DNA of 17,661 bases from DASRJG01 sp032124015 (GTDB lineage Bacteria; Acidobacteriota; Polarisedimenticolia; Polarisedimenticolales; DASRJG01), in the NCBI GenBank assembly GCA_032124015.1, contig JAQBEH010000099.1:1-17661 (forward strand). The letters run 5' to 3'. Below are positions 1 through 7,565 of this stretch, piece after piece. The position numbers and the translations under genes are program-made. How positions within the stretch are numbered: position 1 is the stretch's first letter; each line of letters starts with the position of its first letter. The notes beneath the pieces were generated by a model. It had not been told where the DNA came from. It saw only the letters and a list, made by a program, of their open reading frames with translations, and did not search any database.

Positions 1-546
1 GCCCGTGCCAACGCCAGCGACGAACGCGTCTGGCCTGAGCCCGTTGCTGCCGAGTTGGTACCAGATCTCGGGGCCCGTCGTCGTGTAGTGGGCCTCGGCG
101 TTGGCCTGGTTGGCGAACTGGCACGGCAGAAAGACGTTCTGCTCGCGCGCCGCCAGTTCTTCGGAGAGCCGGATGCTGCCGAGAAACCCGCCCTGTGCGC
201 GGCTCACGGGCACGATGGCGGCGCCGAAGCTGGAAATCAACGCGATCCGCTCGCTGCTCATCCAGTCGGGCATGAAGATCGTCACCGGGTGGCCCGTCGC
301 GCGCCCGACGCCCGCGAGCGCGATGCCGGTGTTCCCGCTCGTCGCCTCGGCGATCGGTTGCCCCGGTTTGAGGCGGCCGACGGCTCGGGCGCGTTCCAAG
401 ATGTGGAACGCCATCCGGTCCTTGATGCTCCCGGTCAGATTGATGTGCTCTGCCTTCGCGTAAACCGTGCGTTCGCGTCCGCGATACTCGCAACGGATCG
501 CGAGGAGGGGCGTGTTGCCGACGAGATTCTTCAGACCCTTGCCCAC
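1..546 (-). CDS. Cysteine synthase family PLP-dependent enzyme (partial, 3' end outside window)
   Basis: The first 182 codons are visible on the minus strand; the C-terminus lies beyond position 1. The N-terminus reads VGNTPLL (residues 9-15), as in cysteine synthase and cystathionine beta-synthase. SIKDRMA (40-46) holds the Schiff-base lysine K42. TSGNTG (69-74) is the family loop that binds the substrate carboxylate. The visible part ends in a GVGTG turn that normally contacts the PLP phosphate. The family makes cysteine from O-acetyl- or O-phosphoserine and sulfide, or runs related beta-replacements, in the cytoplasm. The GTG start at 546 is chosen because a GGGGGA ribosome site lies 6 nt upstream and homology begins a few residues later. 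It diverges from the LuxR-type gene across about 120 bp. The exact substrate cannot be told from this half; a cystathionine beta-synthase or a specialised paralogue is possible. Confidence 0.88.
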   Translation of the reverse strand, partial: MGKGLKNLVGNTPLLAIRCEYRGRERTVYAKAEHINLTGSIKDRMAFHILERARAVGRLKPGQPIAEATSGNTGIALAGVGRATGHPVTIFMPDWMSSERIALISSFGAAIVPVSRAQGGFLGSIRLSEELAAREQNVFLPCQFANQANAEAHYTTTGPEIWYQLGSNGLRPDAFVAGVGTG

Positions 547-668
547 GGCGCGTCCCCCAAAGACCCGATGGTAGCGCAGGCTTCCTACGGCGAGCGGCGC
601 GCTCACTCCACAATTAAAGACTCGCCCTGGCGCAAACCGCGCCGTAGAGTCGTTCCGGAGGGTGTGCC

Positions 669-1829
669 GTGACGAGCGGTTGGCCACGGAAGGAACTCGA
701 CGAGGTCATCGTTCAGATCTACTTGGCGACGACCCAGCCCGAGCGCTGGAACGCCGTCATGGAGCAGATCGGCCGCCGGATCGGCGCCAATCTCGCCGCG
801 GTGCACGTGCATGCCCAGGCCGGCGAAACCGACCCCGCGACGACCGTCGGCGCCTGGGGCCGCAAGGCACCGCCGGGGATGCGGGACTACGAGTCGTACT
901 ACGCCACGCGAAACGTCTGGGTGCAGCACGGCGCGCACCTCCTGAAGCCGGGCGCCATTCTCACGGGAGAACAGATGTGCCCCGATGAGATCCTGTTGCG
1001 CTCGGAGTTCTACCTGGATTTTCTGCGCCCCCGCGACGTCCGCTACTCGATCCGCGCGGTGCTCACGAGCGATCCCGAGCCGCTTTCGTATTTTTCCGCC
1101 GGCCGGCCGCACGACGCGCGCCCGTTCGGCGACGCGCAACGCCGCGTCCTGAGCGCCGTGACCCCGCACCTCATCCAGGCGATCCGCATCCAGTCGCGCC
1201 TCGAAGCGATTCAGTCGGGGCGGCACGCGGCGACAGGAGCGCTCGAACGCCTTCCGCTCGCCGTCATCTTCCTCGACCGGCGCTGCCGCGTGATCGAGAT
1301 GAACTCGTCGGCGCGCAGGATCGTCGAGGCTGGAGACGGTTTGATGCTCGAGCGTGGCGTGCTCGTGGCGTTCGACACGCGCGCCGAGGTCCAATTGCAG
1401 CAGATGATCTTCGGTGCCGCCGCGCTCGATTCCGGCCGCCTCTTGCAACACGGCGGCGCGCTCTCGCTTCCACGCCCCGAGGGCCGCCGCCCTCTCTCGG
1501 CGATGGTCGCCCCGACCGGTGTCACGGGGATCTTCCCCGCCTCCCGGTCGGCCCGCGTCGTGGTGCTCATCGAAGAGCCGGCGCACCGCACGACCGACCC
1601 CCTCACGGCGTTCGCGAAGGAGCACAAGCTCAGCCCGGCGGAGACCGGGCTCGCGGCGCGCCTCGTCGGCGGCATGTCGCTCCGCCAGGCGGCCGCCGCC
1701 CTTGGCGTCAGCGAGAACACGGTGCGAAGCCATCTGAAGCGCGTCTTCGCCAAGACCGGGGCGCGGCGACAGGCCGAACTCGTCAGGCGGGCGTTGACGT
1801 ACGAAGCGGGGGGAGGGGGGGAGTCGTAA
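669..1829 (+). CDS. LuxR-family helix-turn-helix transcriptional regulator with PAS-like domain
   Basis: This 386-residue protein is a likely DNA-binding one-component regulator. The C-terminal ~60 residues (about 318-378) are a LuxR/GerE-type HTH: LSPAETGLAARL, then SLRQAAAALGVSENTVRSHL, the classic helix-turn-recognition-helix with the conserved SENTVRSH core. The middle (about residues 195-250) has a PAS-like pattern (LPLAVIFLDRRCRVIEMNSS), and the N-terminal ~150 residues form an unassigned sensory region. There is no phospho-acceptor receiver domain and no obvious acyl-homoserine-lactone pocket, so neither two-component nor quorum-sensing control is indicated. The GTG start at 669 is preceded by GGAGGG at 657-662, 6 nt upstream. 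The gene stands alone, divergent from the PLP enzyme, with a terminator about 130 bp downstream. Its targets and ligand are unknown. Confidence 0.85.
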   Translation: MTSGWPRKELDEVIVQIYLATTQPERWNAVMEQIGRRIGANLAAVHVHAQAGETDPATTVGAWGRKAPPGMRDYESYYATRNVWVQHGAHLLKPGAILTGEQMCPDEILLRSEFYLDFLRPRDVRYSIRAVLTSDPEPLSYFSAGRPHDARPFGDAQRRVLSAVTPHLIQAIRIQSRLEAIQSGRHAATGALERLPLAVIFLDRRCRVIEMNSSARRIVEAGDGLMLERGVLVAFDTRAEVQLQQMIFGAAALDSGRLLQHGGALSLPRPEGRRPLSAMVAPTGVTGIFPASRSARVVVLIEEPAHRTTDPLTAFAKEHKLSPAETGLAARLVGGMSLRQAAAALGVSENTVRSHLKRVFAKTGARRQAELVRRALTYEAGGGGES

Positions 1830-1900
1830 CAAAAAATGGCTATTCACCCATTTGGGGGATAGGCCTTTCCTTCCGGCCGTGTACTTCTAATATCAGTCGA

Positions 1901-1918
1901 GTTTCGACCGGTCGAAAC
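1901..1918. repeat. 18-bp perfect palindrome between convergent genes
   Basis: GTTTCGACCGGTCGAAAC is identical to its reverse complement. It lies between the 3' ends of the LuxR-type gene and the CCA-enzyme gene. No T-tract follows on either strand, so it is not an ordinary terminator. It could be a dimeric repressor operator, or, if transcribed, a 5' stem-loop with a CCGG tetraloop. Confidence 0.6.
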
Positions 1919-1961
1919 AGTAGTTGTCCGATGTGGCCCGCTGAGAATAGTTTTCCCCGCC

Positions 1962-2004
1962 AGGGTCGCCGATGCACCGCGGTATCGGCGACCCTAATTT
2001 TTTT
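1962..2004 (+). terminator. Intrinsic (rho-independent) terminator
   Basis: A 12-bp perfect stem (AGGGTCGCCGAT at 1962-1973 pairing with 1984-1995) encloses a 10-nt loop. It is followed by AA and seven T (1998-2004). The T-tract is on the plus strand only, so this stops rightward transcription from the LuxR-type gene or from a promoter in the spacer. Its right arm and T-tract overlap the last codons of the convergent CCA-enzyme gene, whose stop is at 1994-1996. Confidence 0.85.
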
Positions 2005-3502
2005 CCACGAGCCGGTGGAGCAGGATGAGCGCCTCGTCGCGCTCCTTGATCTCGCCGCTGTCGCGGGCCTCCTCGACCGCACGCACCAGCCGCCCGACCT
2101 CGGGCCCCGGGGCCACGCCGAGCGCCAGGACGTCCCGCCCTTGAACCAGCGGCGTGGCCGCGGCGACGTCCAATTTCTGGCTCTCGATCGCCTCCGCGAA
2201 GCGTAGACCGGGATCAAAAGGCAGCGAATCCACACCCGCGATGCCGCGACCGCGCCAGTCCCCCTCGCACGCCGCGACGAGCACTTGCCAGCGCACCGGG
2301 TGGATGCGCTTCAGCACCTTGCGCACGGCGTTCGCATACGCGCGCTCGTCCAACTCGCCTCGCTCCAACGCGTAGAACAAAGAGCCGGGTGAGAGATGCC
2401 AGCGAACGATCGCGAGGACCGCGCTTTCCGCATCGTCGCCAAACGCCAGTCGCGAAAGCACGGCTCGCGCGGGAGCCTCGCCGGCTGCCTCGTGGCGAGG
2501 AGAGACGATGCGAGCCCGCCCGTCCTTGATCGTCCGCTCGGTGGTCACGGCCTTTCCCAGATCGTGGAGGAGCGCACCGAGCACGACGTGCAGCGGTTCC
2601 TGGCCGGCGAGTCCCCACGCCCCGCGCGCGACGACGGCCGCTGTTTCGTCGACCACCATCAACGTGTGCACCCAGACGTCGCCCTCGGGGTGCCACTCCG
2701 GATCTTGGGGGGTCGTAGCCAGGGCTTCGAGCTCGGGAAACGACGATGCGATCGCTCCGGTTGCGCGCGCCAACGTCAAGCCAACGGACGGTCTGGCGGC
2801 GGCTAAGAGCTTCTTGATCTCGTCGGTGACGCGCTCTTTGGACAATTCCGCGAGGTCTCCGCGGCCCACCATCACCGTCAGGAGGGCAAAGGTGTCCGGG
2901 TCGAGGCGAAAATCCAGGCGCGCGGCGAACTGAAACGCGCGCCAGACGCGCAGCGGATCCTCAGGGAACGTGCGCGGATCGACCGCGCGCAACGTGCGGT
3001 GGGAGAGATCGTCAACGCCGCCGTGAGCGTCCAGGAGCTCTCCGCTCAACGGATCGAAGGCGAGGGCGTTCACCGTGAAGTCCCGGCGGCGTGACGCCTC
3101 GGCGAAGTCGAGGAGCGGATCGCCCTGCACCGCGAAACCGCGGTGCCCGATCCCAGTTTTTGAATCGCTGCGGGGAAGCGAAACATCGAGGTCGATCCCC
3201 GTTGCGAGATGGACCTTCAAGACGCCGAAGGACCGGCCGACGGCGTTGACGCGTCCGGGGAACATCCGAGTGACCAGGGCGTCGAGGCGATCCCGGGGGA
3301 CGCCGTAAACCTCGACGTCCGCGTCCGTCGTCTCGCGACCGAGCAGCGCATCGCGCACGTAACCGCCAACCAGCAGCGCCCGTGGTGGCCGGTCTCCGCT
3401 AAGGGAAGACAGGGTCTGCACTTCGCGTGCGAGACGAGCGACTGCGTCCTCCGGGGGGCCGCCGGCCCGGGCGAACCGCTCGCGCAGCGCGTCGCGATTC
3501 AT
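1994..3502 (-). CDS. cca: CCA-adding tRNA nucleotidyltransferase / poly(A) polymerase family, with HD domain
   Basis: The 502-residue class II nucleotidyltransferase would build or repair the 3' CCA of tRNAs in the cytoplasm. The head domain shows GGYVRD (46-51), the catalytic pair D60 and D62 (TDADVEVYG), RRDFTVNA (139-146) and EDPLRVWRAFQFAARL (181-196), which belongs to the neck that reads the incoming nucleotide. An HD phosphohydrolase-like domain follows, with HPEGDVWVHTL (271-281) and LLHDLGK (311-317, H313/D314), as in the enterobacterial-type enzyme. That domain could give 2',3'-cyclic phosphodiesterase or phosphatase activity. The ATG at 3502 has an AGAGGGA ribosome site about 7 nt upstream and lies only 4 nt past the stop of the preceding protease gene, so the two are probably co-transcribed. 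Motifs alone do not separate a full CCA-adding enzyme from an A-adding or poly(A) polymerase member. Confidence 0.92.
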   Translation of the reverse strand: MNRDALRERFARAGGPPEDAVARLAREVQTLSSLSGDRPPRALLVGGYVRDALLGRETTDADVEVYGVPRDRLDALVTRMFPGRVNAVGRSFGVLKVHLATGIDLDVSLPRSDSKTGIGHRGFAVQGDPLLDFAEASRRRDFTVNALAFDPLSGELLDAHGGVDDLSHRTLRAVDPRTFPEDPLRVWRAFQFAARLDFRLDPDTFALLTVMVGRGDLAELSKERVTDEIKKLLAAARPSVGLTLARATGAIASSFPELEALATTPQDPEWHPEGDVWVHTLMVVDETAAVVARGAWGLAGQEPLHVVLGALLHDLGKAVTTERTIKDGRARIVSPRHEAAGEAPARAVLSRLAFGDDAESAVLAIVRWHLSPGSLFYALERGELDERAYANAVRKVLKRIHPVRWQVLVAACEGDWRGRGIAGVDSLPFDPGLRFAEAIESQKLDVAAATPLVQGRDVLALGVAPGPEVGRLVRAVEEARDSGEIKERDEALILLHRLVEKN

Positions 3503-3506
3503 CGCG

Positions 3507-4880
3507 TCAGTCCCTCTTGGGCGCGGCGGCGACGGCGACTTTTCGCGCGCGGGTGTCGACCACGATCGTCATCCCATCGAGCAGATCCATCCCGAGATAC
3601 CCCGAGACCTCGACACCGCCCAGGCGGCTGCGCTGGGTCAGGTCCGACGTGTGCACGGGGCCGTCGGCGCTTTCGACATCGAGGAAGCGCAGCCTGACGC
3701 CGCGCACCACCGAGGCCCCGGAGACGTTGCCGCCGTAGGTGCGGACACCCGCGGCGCCTTCGACCGTTGCGCCCGAGATCCGGTCGACGAACGAACGCGC
3801 GATCATCGATCGGGACGCGCCGGTGTCGAAGAGGAAGAGTCCCTCCGGGCCGGAGGCATCGGACGCGCCGACGAGCATCTGCCCGGCAACGTCCCAGTAA
3901 GGCGCCCCGGCCGGGTCGTCGCCACAGGGCTCGAGGATCATCCGCCCCTTCGCGAGGTCCAAGGTCACGCGGTACCCGGAAAAGACGTTGAGCCCCAGCA
4001 CGCCGTGGATGCGCCCCTGCGGATCGAACTCGTCTTTCGTCGTGGTGACGAGCGCGTCCGAAAACTCCAGTCCGCCGATCGAAAATTTCGAGAGCAACCC
4101 ACGCGAGGACTGCGTGCGACCCGTGCCCCCTCCCGCGAAAACCGTCTCGATGGAGAGCGGCGTGAGGCCGCCTTTCTTCACCGCGCGCTCGACGACGAAA
4201 AGACCGGTGCTCCCCGTGTCGAGAAGGAGTCGGATCTTTTTCTTGCGCGCGAGCGTCGCTTCAATGAAATACCCGCCCCCGGTTCCGGCGAGGGGCGTCA
4301 GCGGCACCTCGAGACGTTCCGGGCTGACCACCGGAACCCAGACCTTCCGCTCGCCCAACGCGGTGTAGAGGCGGATCGTCCCCCTCGCCCCTTCGATGCG
4401 ATCGGGATCGTCGCCGGAAGCCGTTTCGAGATACGTCGTAAGCAGCGCGATCGCATCCGCGCGGGACCGGGCCGCCCCCGAAGCGCGGTAGACGACCCAC
4501 GGATCTCGCGGGGCCGCGGCGACCGCGCGATCCATCAGAGCGACCGCCTCGCCGTCTTTCCCTTGCGCCACGCGCACGAGACCCAACTGGGCCAGCGCCC
4601 GCGCCGGTGCGCCGTCCGAGGCGGCGATCGGGGCCAAAACCTCGCCCGCGTCGTCGATCAGCCCGGCGCGATAGAGCGCCTCTCCAAGCGCCGCCGAGGC
4701 GGCGGGAGCCGGGGTCTCTGCGACGAGGGTGCGCGCCTGTGCGAGGGCCTCTTTCCACAGGTCCTTTTCGATGAGCTCGCGGACATGGTCGGCCGAGGCC
4801 GTCGCCGCCGCGCACAGGAAGACGGCGGTCACGGCCGCCGCCATGAGGGGGATCGTGCCGAGGAAGGGGCGCCGTTTCAC
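3507..4880 (-). CDS. Secreted TPR / retropepsin-like aspartyl protease with two DTG motifs
   Basis: This 457-residue protein is predicted to be exported. A positive n-region (VKRRPF), hydrophobic core and ASA cleavage site at about residue 30 form a signal peptide. Residues ~33-175 are alanine-rich TPR-like helices. Two aspartyl-protease half-domains follow, each with an Asp-Thr-Gly turn: LLLDTGSTGLF (D221) and LFDTGASRSM (D352). Each is trailed by a hydrophobic-hydrophobic-Gly strand (GVLGLN at 293-298; GYLGMDLL near the C-terminus), as in retropepsin-like families. The two halves may pair within one chain to form the active site, as in pepsin, or the protein may dimerise. The substrate is unknown. 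The GTG at 4880 is preferred over the ATG 12 codons later because it supplies the charged signal-peptide n-region; neither has a clear ribosome site. The long open frame upstream of 4880 is antisense to the TPR gene and not part of this protein. Confidence 0.82.
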   Translation of the reverse strand: MKRRPFLGTIPLMAAAVTAVFLCAAATASADHVRELIEKDLWKEALAQARTLVAETPAPAASAALGEALYRAGLIDDAGEVLAPIAASDGAPARALAQLGLVRVAQGKDGEAVALMDRAVAAAPRDPWVVYRASGAARSRADAIALLTTYLETASGDDPDRIEGARGTIRLYTALGERKVWVPVVSPERLEVPLTPLAGTGGGYFIEATLARKKKIRLLLDTGSTGLFVVERAVKKGGLTPLSIETVFAGGGTGRTQSSRGLLSKFSIGGLEFSDALVTTTKDEFDPQGRIHGVLGLNVFSGYRVTLDLAKGRMILEPCGDDPAGAPYWDVAGQMLVGASDASGPEGLFLFDTGASRSMIARSFVDRISGATVEGAAGVRTYGGNVSGASVVRGVRLRFLDVESADGPVHTSDLTQRSRLGGVEVSGYLGMDLLDGMTIVVDTRARKVAVAAAPKRD

Positions 4881-4886
4881 CCCGGG

Positions 4887-4892
4887 ATTATA
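4887..4892 (-). promoter_or_regulatory. -10 promoter element of the protease-cca unit (apparently leaderless)
   Basis: A perfect TATAAT on the minus strand ends 6 nt before the GTG start at 4880. Transcription would begin at about the start codon, giving a leaderless mRNA and explaining the missing Shine-Dalgarno sequence. No convincing -35 hexamer is visible at 16-18 bp. Confidence 0.6.
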
Positions 4893-4952
4893 GATGGACT
4901 GGCCTTTCCCGAGACCGGAACACAGATTCGGCACGGCACGGGAGGGTCGAAC

Positions 4953-5993
4953 ATGGGCATCGGGACGAGACTCGTCGGGGCGGTTGCCCTCACCGCGGCG
5001 CTCGGCACGCCGCTCCTGGCGAACGACGTTCCGTCGGACCGTCTCGTCGCCGCGTCGCGCCTGCAAGAAACCGGGAACCATCGCGAGGCGATCGCCCTCC
5101 TCGAGCAGATCCGCGAGATCGATCCGCGCAATCCTCAAGTCCTCTACGGGCTGGCGCTTTCGCTCTATTCGGTGGGCGACTACCGCGAATCCGCGCACGT
5201 CGGGGAGACGCTTCTCGCCGAACGGAAAAACGCTCCCGGCGACCTCTACGTGATCGTCGGCAGCGCGTACGGCCGCCTGCAGGCGTACGAGAAGTCCGAA
5301 GAGATCTTCCGCAACGGCCTGACCGCATGGCCCGACTCGGCGGCGCTCAAAATCCAGCACGCGATCAGTCTCGAAGGACTGGGCCGCTTGAACGAAGCGG
5401 TGGTCGAACTCGAAGGCTGTATCAAGCAATCGCCCTACGATGCCGTGCTGTGGCGCGCGTTGGGCGACGCGCTGTCGGCGACGGGAGCGCCCGGTCGCGC
5501 GTTCGCGGCGTACGTGCGCTCGGTGACTCTCGAACGCGACGAAGACCGATCGAAGGAAGTCGCAGGCCAATTCTGGCAGGTTCTGTTCAATGGAGCCGTC
5601 GATGTTTCCGCGTCCGACGCGTCGGAGAAGGCCGAGGCCAAGGGGCTGGCGTTCCTCGCCGCGCTCCGCCGCGACGGAGCCTGGGCCAAAGCCTCCGACG
5701 CTGGGTTTTTCGCGTACGCTCTGGATACCTCCCTCCGACTCGTTTCGGCCCTCCACGGCGGGACGGCGCCAGGCCTGTTCTGGGGACCGTTCGTCCTCGA
5801 CTACTTCGACGAGGTCAGGGCGGCGGGACACATGGAAGCCCTGGCCTACGAGGTGCGCCGGGCGACCGGGGATCCCGACGTTGCCCGGTGGTGTGCACAA
5901 AACACGAGCAAGCTTGCGGCCTTCAAAAGCTGGTCCGAAAGGTGGGCGGTTCACCGGAACGAGGTTGCGGAGCAGCGCCGGGGTTCCCACTGA
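4953..5993 (+). CDS. Secreted tetratricopeptide-repeat protein
   Basis: The 346-residue protein has an N-terminal signal-like segment (MGIGTRLVGAVALTAALG, cleavage near residues 18-23). About four or five TPR units follow over residues ~28-190, with typical spacing and alternating small and large residues, for example NHREAIALLEQI.EIDPRNP and GRLNEAVVELEGCIKQSP. The C-terminal ~150 residues have no recognisable domain. TPRs are protein-binding scaffolds, so a periplasmic adaptor is the best description. The ATG at 4953 has a GGAGGG ribosome site (4941-4946) 6 nt upstream. The gene is divergent from the secreted TPR/protease gene across 72 bp, and both are exported TPR proteins, so shared regulation or partnership is plausible but unproven. 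A much longer frame running in from upstream is antisense to the protease and rejected. Confidence 0.8.
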   Translation: MGIGTRLVGAVALTAALGTPLLANDVPSDRLVAASRLQETGNHREAIALLEQIREIDPRNPQVLYGLALSLYSVGDYRESAHVGETLLAERKNAPGDLYVIVGSAYGRLQAYEKSEEIFRNGLTAWPDSAALKIQHAISLEGLGRLNEAVVELEGCIKQSPYDAVLWRALGDALSATGAPGRAFAAYVRSVTLERDEDRSKEVAGQFWQVLFNGAVDVSASDASEKAEAKGLAFLAALRRDGAWAKASDAGFFAYALDTSLRLVSALHGGTAPGLFWGPFVLDYFDEVRAAGHMEALAYEVRRATGDPDVARWCAQNTSKLAAFKSWSERWAVHRNEVAEQRRGSH

Positions 5994-6009
5994 GCTGAGC
6001 CGCGCGGTG

Positions 6010-6015
6010 TAGACT
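6010..6015 (+). promoter_or_regulatory. -10-like element before zwf (apparently leaderless)
   Basis: TAGACT lies 7 nt before the GTG start at 6023, and no purine-rich ribosome site sits in between. The geometry matches the TATAAT-to-GTG arrangement at 4880-4892 and suggests transcription starting at or next to the start codon. No clear -35 hexamer is visible. Confidence 0.45.
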
Positions 6016-6022
6016 GCCCCGC

Positions 6023-7537
6023 GTGAAAGACGAAAAAGCCAAGACCGGAGAACGTCCGGGCGATCCGTGCACCATCGTGATCTTCGGATCCAGCGGCGAC
6101 TTGACCCGCCGCAAGCTCCTCCCCGCGCTGTACAACCTGCGCCGCTACGGGCTCCTGCCGCGAGACGTTGCCATCATCGGCGTCGGCCGCAAAGAGATGA
6201 AGCGCGAAGACTTCGTCGCGCGCATGGGCGCCGACCTGAAAGAGTTCGCGACGGCCGCCGTCGAGGATTCGATCTGGCAGGATCTGGCGAGCCGGCTCTA
6301 CTACGTGGGGTTCGACTTCGATCAGCCGGCCGGCTACGGATGGCTCGGCGACATGATCAAGGACGTCGACGCGCGCCACAAGACGCAAGGCAACGTCTTG
6401 TTTTACCTCGCGACGCCGCCCTCCATGTTCTCGCCGATCGTCAAGCAGTGCGCCACCGCGGGGCTATCCGACGAAACCGCGCGCTGGCGGCGGTTCATCG
6501 TCGAAAAACCGTTCGGCCGCGACCTCGATTCGGCGAAGGCGTTGAACCGTGATCTGCAGTCGTCCTTGTCCGAAGGGCAGATCTACCGGATCGATCACTA
6601 CCTCGGCAAGGAGACCGTCCAGAACATCCTCGCGTTCCGCTTCGCGAACGGGATCTTCGAGCCGGTCTGGAACCGCCGTTACATCGACCACGTGCAGATC
6701 ACGGTCGCGGAGACCTTGGGCGTCGAAGGGCGAGGCGGCTACTACGAGTCTGCGGGCATTCTCAGGGACATGATCCAGAACCACATGTTCCAGCTGTTGG
6801 CGCTCGTCGCGATGGAGCCGCCGTCGTCATTCGAGGCGACCCCCGTGCGCGACGAGAAGGTCAAGGTCTTGAACGCCATCCGGCCGATGCAGCCGGAAGA
6901 GATCCTCCAAAGGACGGTGCGTGGGCAGTATGGCGAGGGGTTCGTCGACGGGCAGAAGCTCCCGGCGTACCGCGCGGAGCCGTCGGTCGCTCCGGCGTCG
7001 GCGACCGAGACCTTCGGCGCGCTGAAGCTCGACGTCGACAACTGGCGATGGGCCGGCGTTCCTTTTTACCTGCGGTCGGGAAAGCGTCTCAACAAGCACG
7101 TCACCGAAATCGTCATCCAGTTCCGGAAGCCTCCGCTCCTGGCCTTCGGGAAGGTTCAAATTCAAGACCTCGAGCCGAACCGGCTCATCCTGTCGATCCA
7201 GCCCGAAGAGGGGATCACGATCGAGATCAAGGCCAAGCGGCCCGGCGCGACGATGAACCTCACGAGCGTGAACCTCGATTTCAACTACTCCGACTTCGGG
7301 CCCTCCGACAAGGCGACCGGCTACGAGCGTCTGCTCTACGACGCGATGATCGGGGACACGACGCTCTACCATCGCGCCGACATGGTCGAGGCGGCGTGGC
7401 GCATCGCGACGCCGATCCTGGACGTCTGGGGCTCGATCCCCCCGCGCGACTTCCCGAACTACGGCGCGGCCACGTGGGGTCCGTCCGCGGCCGACGACCT
7501 CCTGAAAAGGGACGGGCGCGGCTGGCGAAACGTCTAG
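6023..7537 (+). CDS. zwf: Glucose-6-phosphate 1-dehydrogenase
   Basis: The 504-residue enzyme oxidises glucose 6-phosphate to 6-phosphogluconolactone with NAD(P)+, the first step of the oxidative pentose phosphate pathway, in the cytoplasm. Length is normal for the family. The Rossmann motif FGSSGDLTRRKL spans residues 21-32. The substrate-binding signature RIDHYLGKE is at 189-197. QNHMFQ contains H254, the position of the family's catalytic histidine. EKPFGRD is also present. The GTG at 6023 is the best start: the Rossmann motif begins 20 residues later, as expected, and a -10-like TAGACT precedes it. It leads a carbohydrate operon, with the glucosidase gene starting 28 nt after its stop. 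Neither 6-phosphogluconolactonase nor 6-phosphogluconate dehydrogenase is in the window. Confidence 0.96.
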   Translation: MKDEKAKTGERPGDPCTIVIFGSSGDLTRRKLLPALYNLRRYGLLPRDVAIIGVGRKEMKREDFVARMGADLKEFATAAVEDSIWQDLASRLYYVGFDFDQPAGYGWLGDMIKDVDARHKTQGNVLFYLATPPSMFSPIVKQCATAGLSDETARWRRFIVEKPFGRDLDSAKALNRDLQSSLSEGQIYRIDHYLGKETVQNILAFRFANGIFEPVWNRRYIDHVQITVAETLGVEGRGGYYESAGILRDMIQNHMFQLLALVAMEPPSSFEATPVRDEKVKVLNAIRPMQPEEILQRTVRGQYGEGFVDGQKLPAYRAEPSVAPASATETFGALKLDVDNWRWAGVPFYLRSGKRLNKHVTEIVIQFRKPPLLAFGKVQIQDLEPNRLILSIQPEEGITIEIKAKRPGATMNLTSVNLDFNYSDFGPSDKATGYERLLYDAMIGDTTLYHRADMVEAAWRIATPILDVWGSIPPRDFPNYGAATWGPSAADDLLKRDGRGWRNV

Positions 7538-7565
7538 GCGAGTCCGCCAACCGGAAGGCGACGCG

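Noticed and set aside
547..668. Promoter boxes in the divergent spacer between the PLP enzyme and the LuxR-type gene
   Set aside because: An AT-rich patch at 611-619 contains -10-like hexamers, but no partner -35 hexamer at a sensible distance was found on either strand.
669..1829. Quorum-sensing LuxR receptor
   Set aside because: Only the C-terminal HTH is LuxR-like. The middle is PAS-like and no autoinducer-binding motif or LuxI-type gene is visible.
603..1847. 414-codon minus-strand frame opposite the LuxR-type gene
   Set aside because: The plus strand has a clear HTH and ribosome site; the minus frame has Arg/Asp-rich shadow composition.
3651..4952. Upstream extension of the TPR gene's frame (starting at 3651)
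   Set aside because: This part is antisense to the DTG protease. The ATG at 4953 with GGAGGG and a signal peptide is the real start.
4881..5990. Upstream extension of the protease frame on the minus strand
   Set aside because: It is antisense to the TPR protein and has Arg-rich shadow composition. The signal peptide and the -10 box both mark 4880 as the start.
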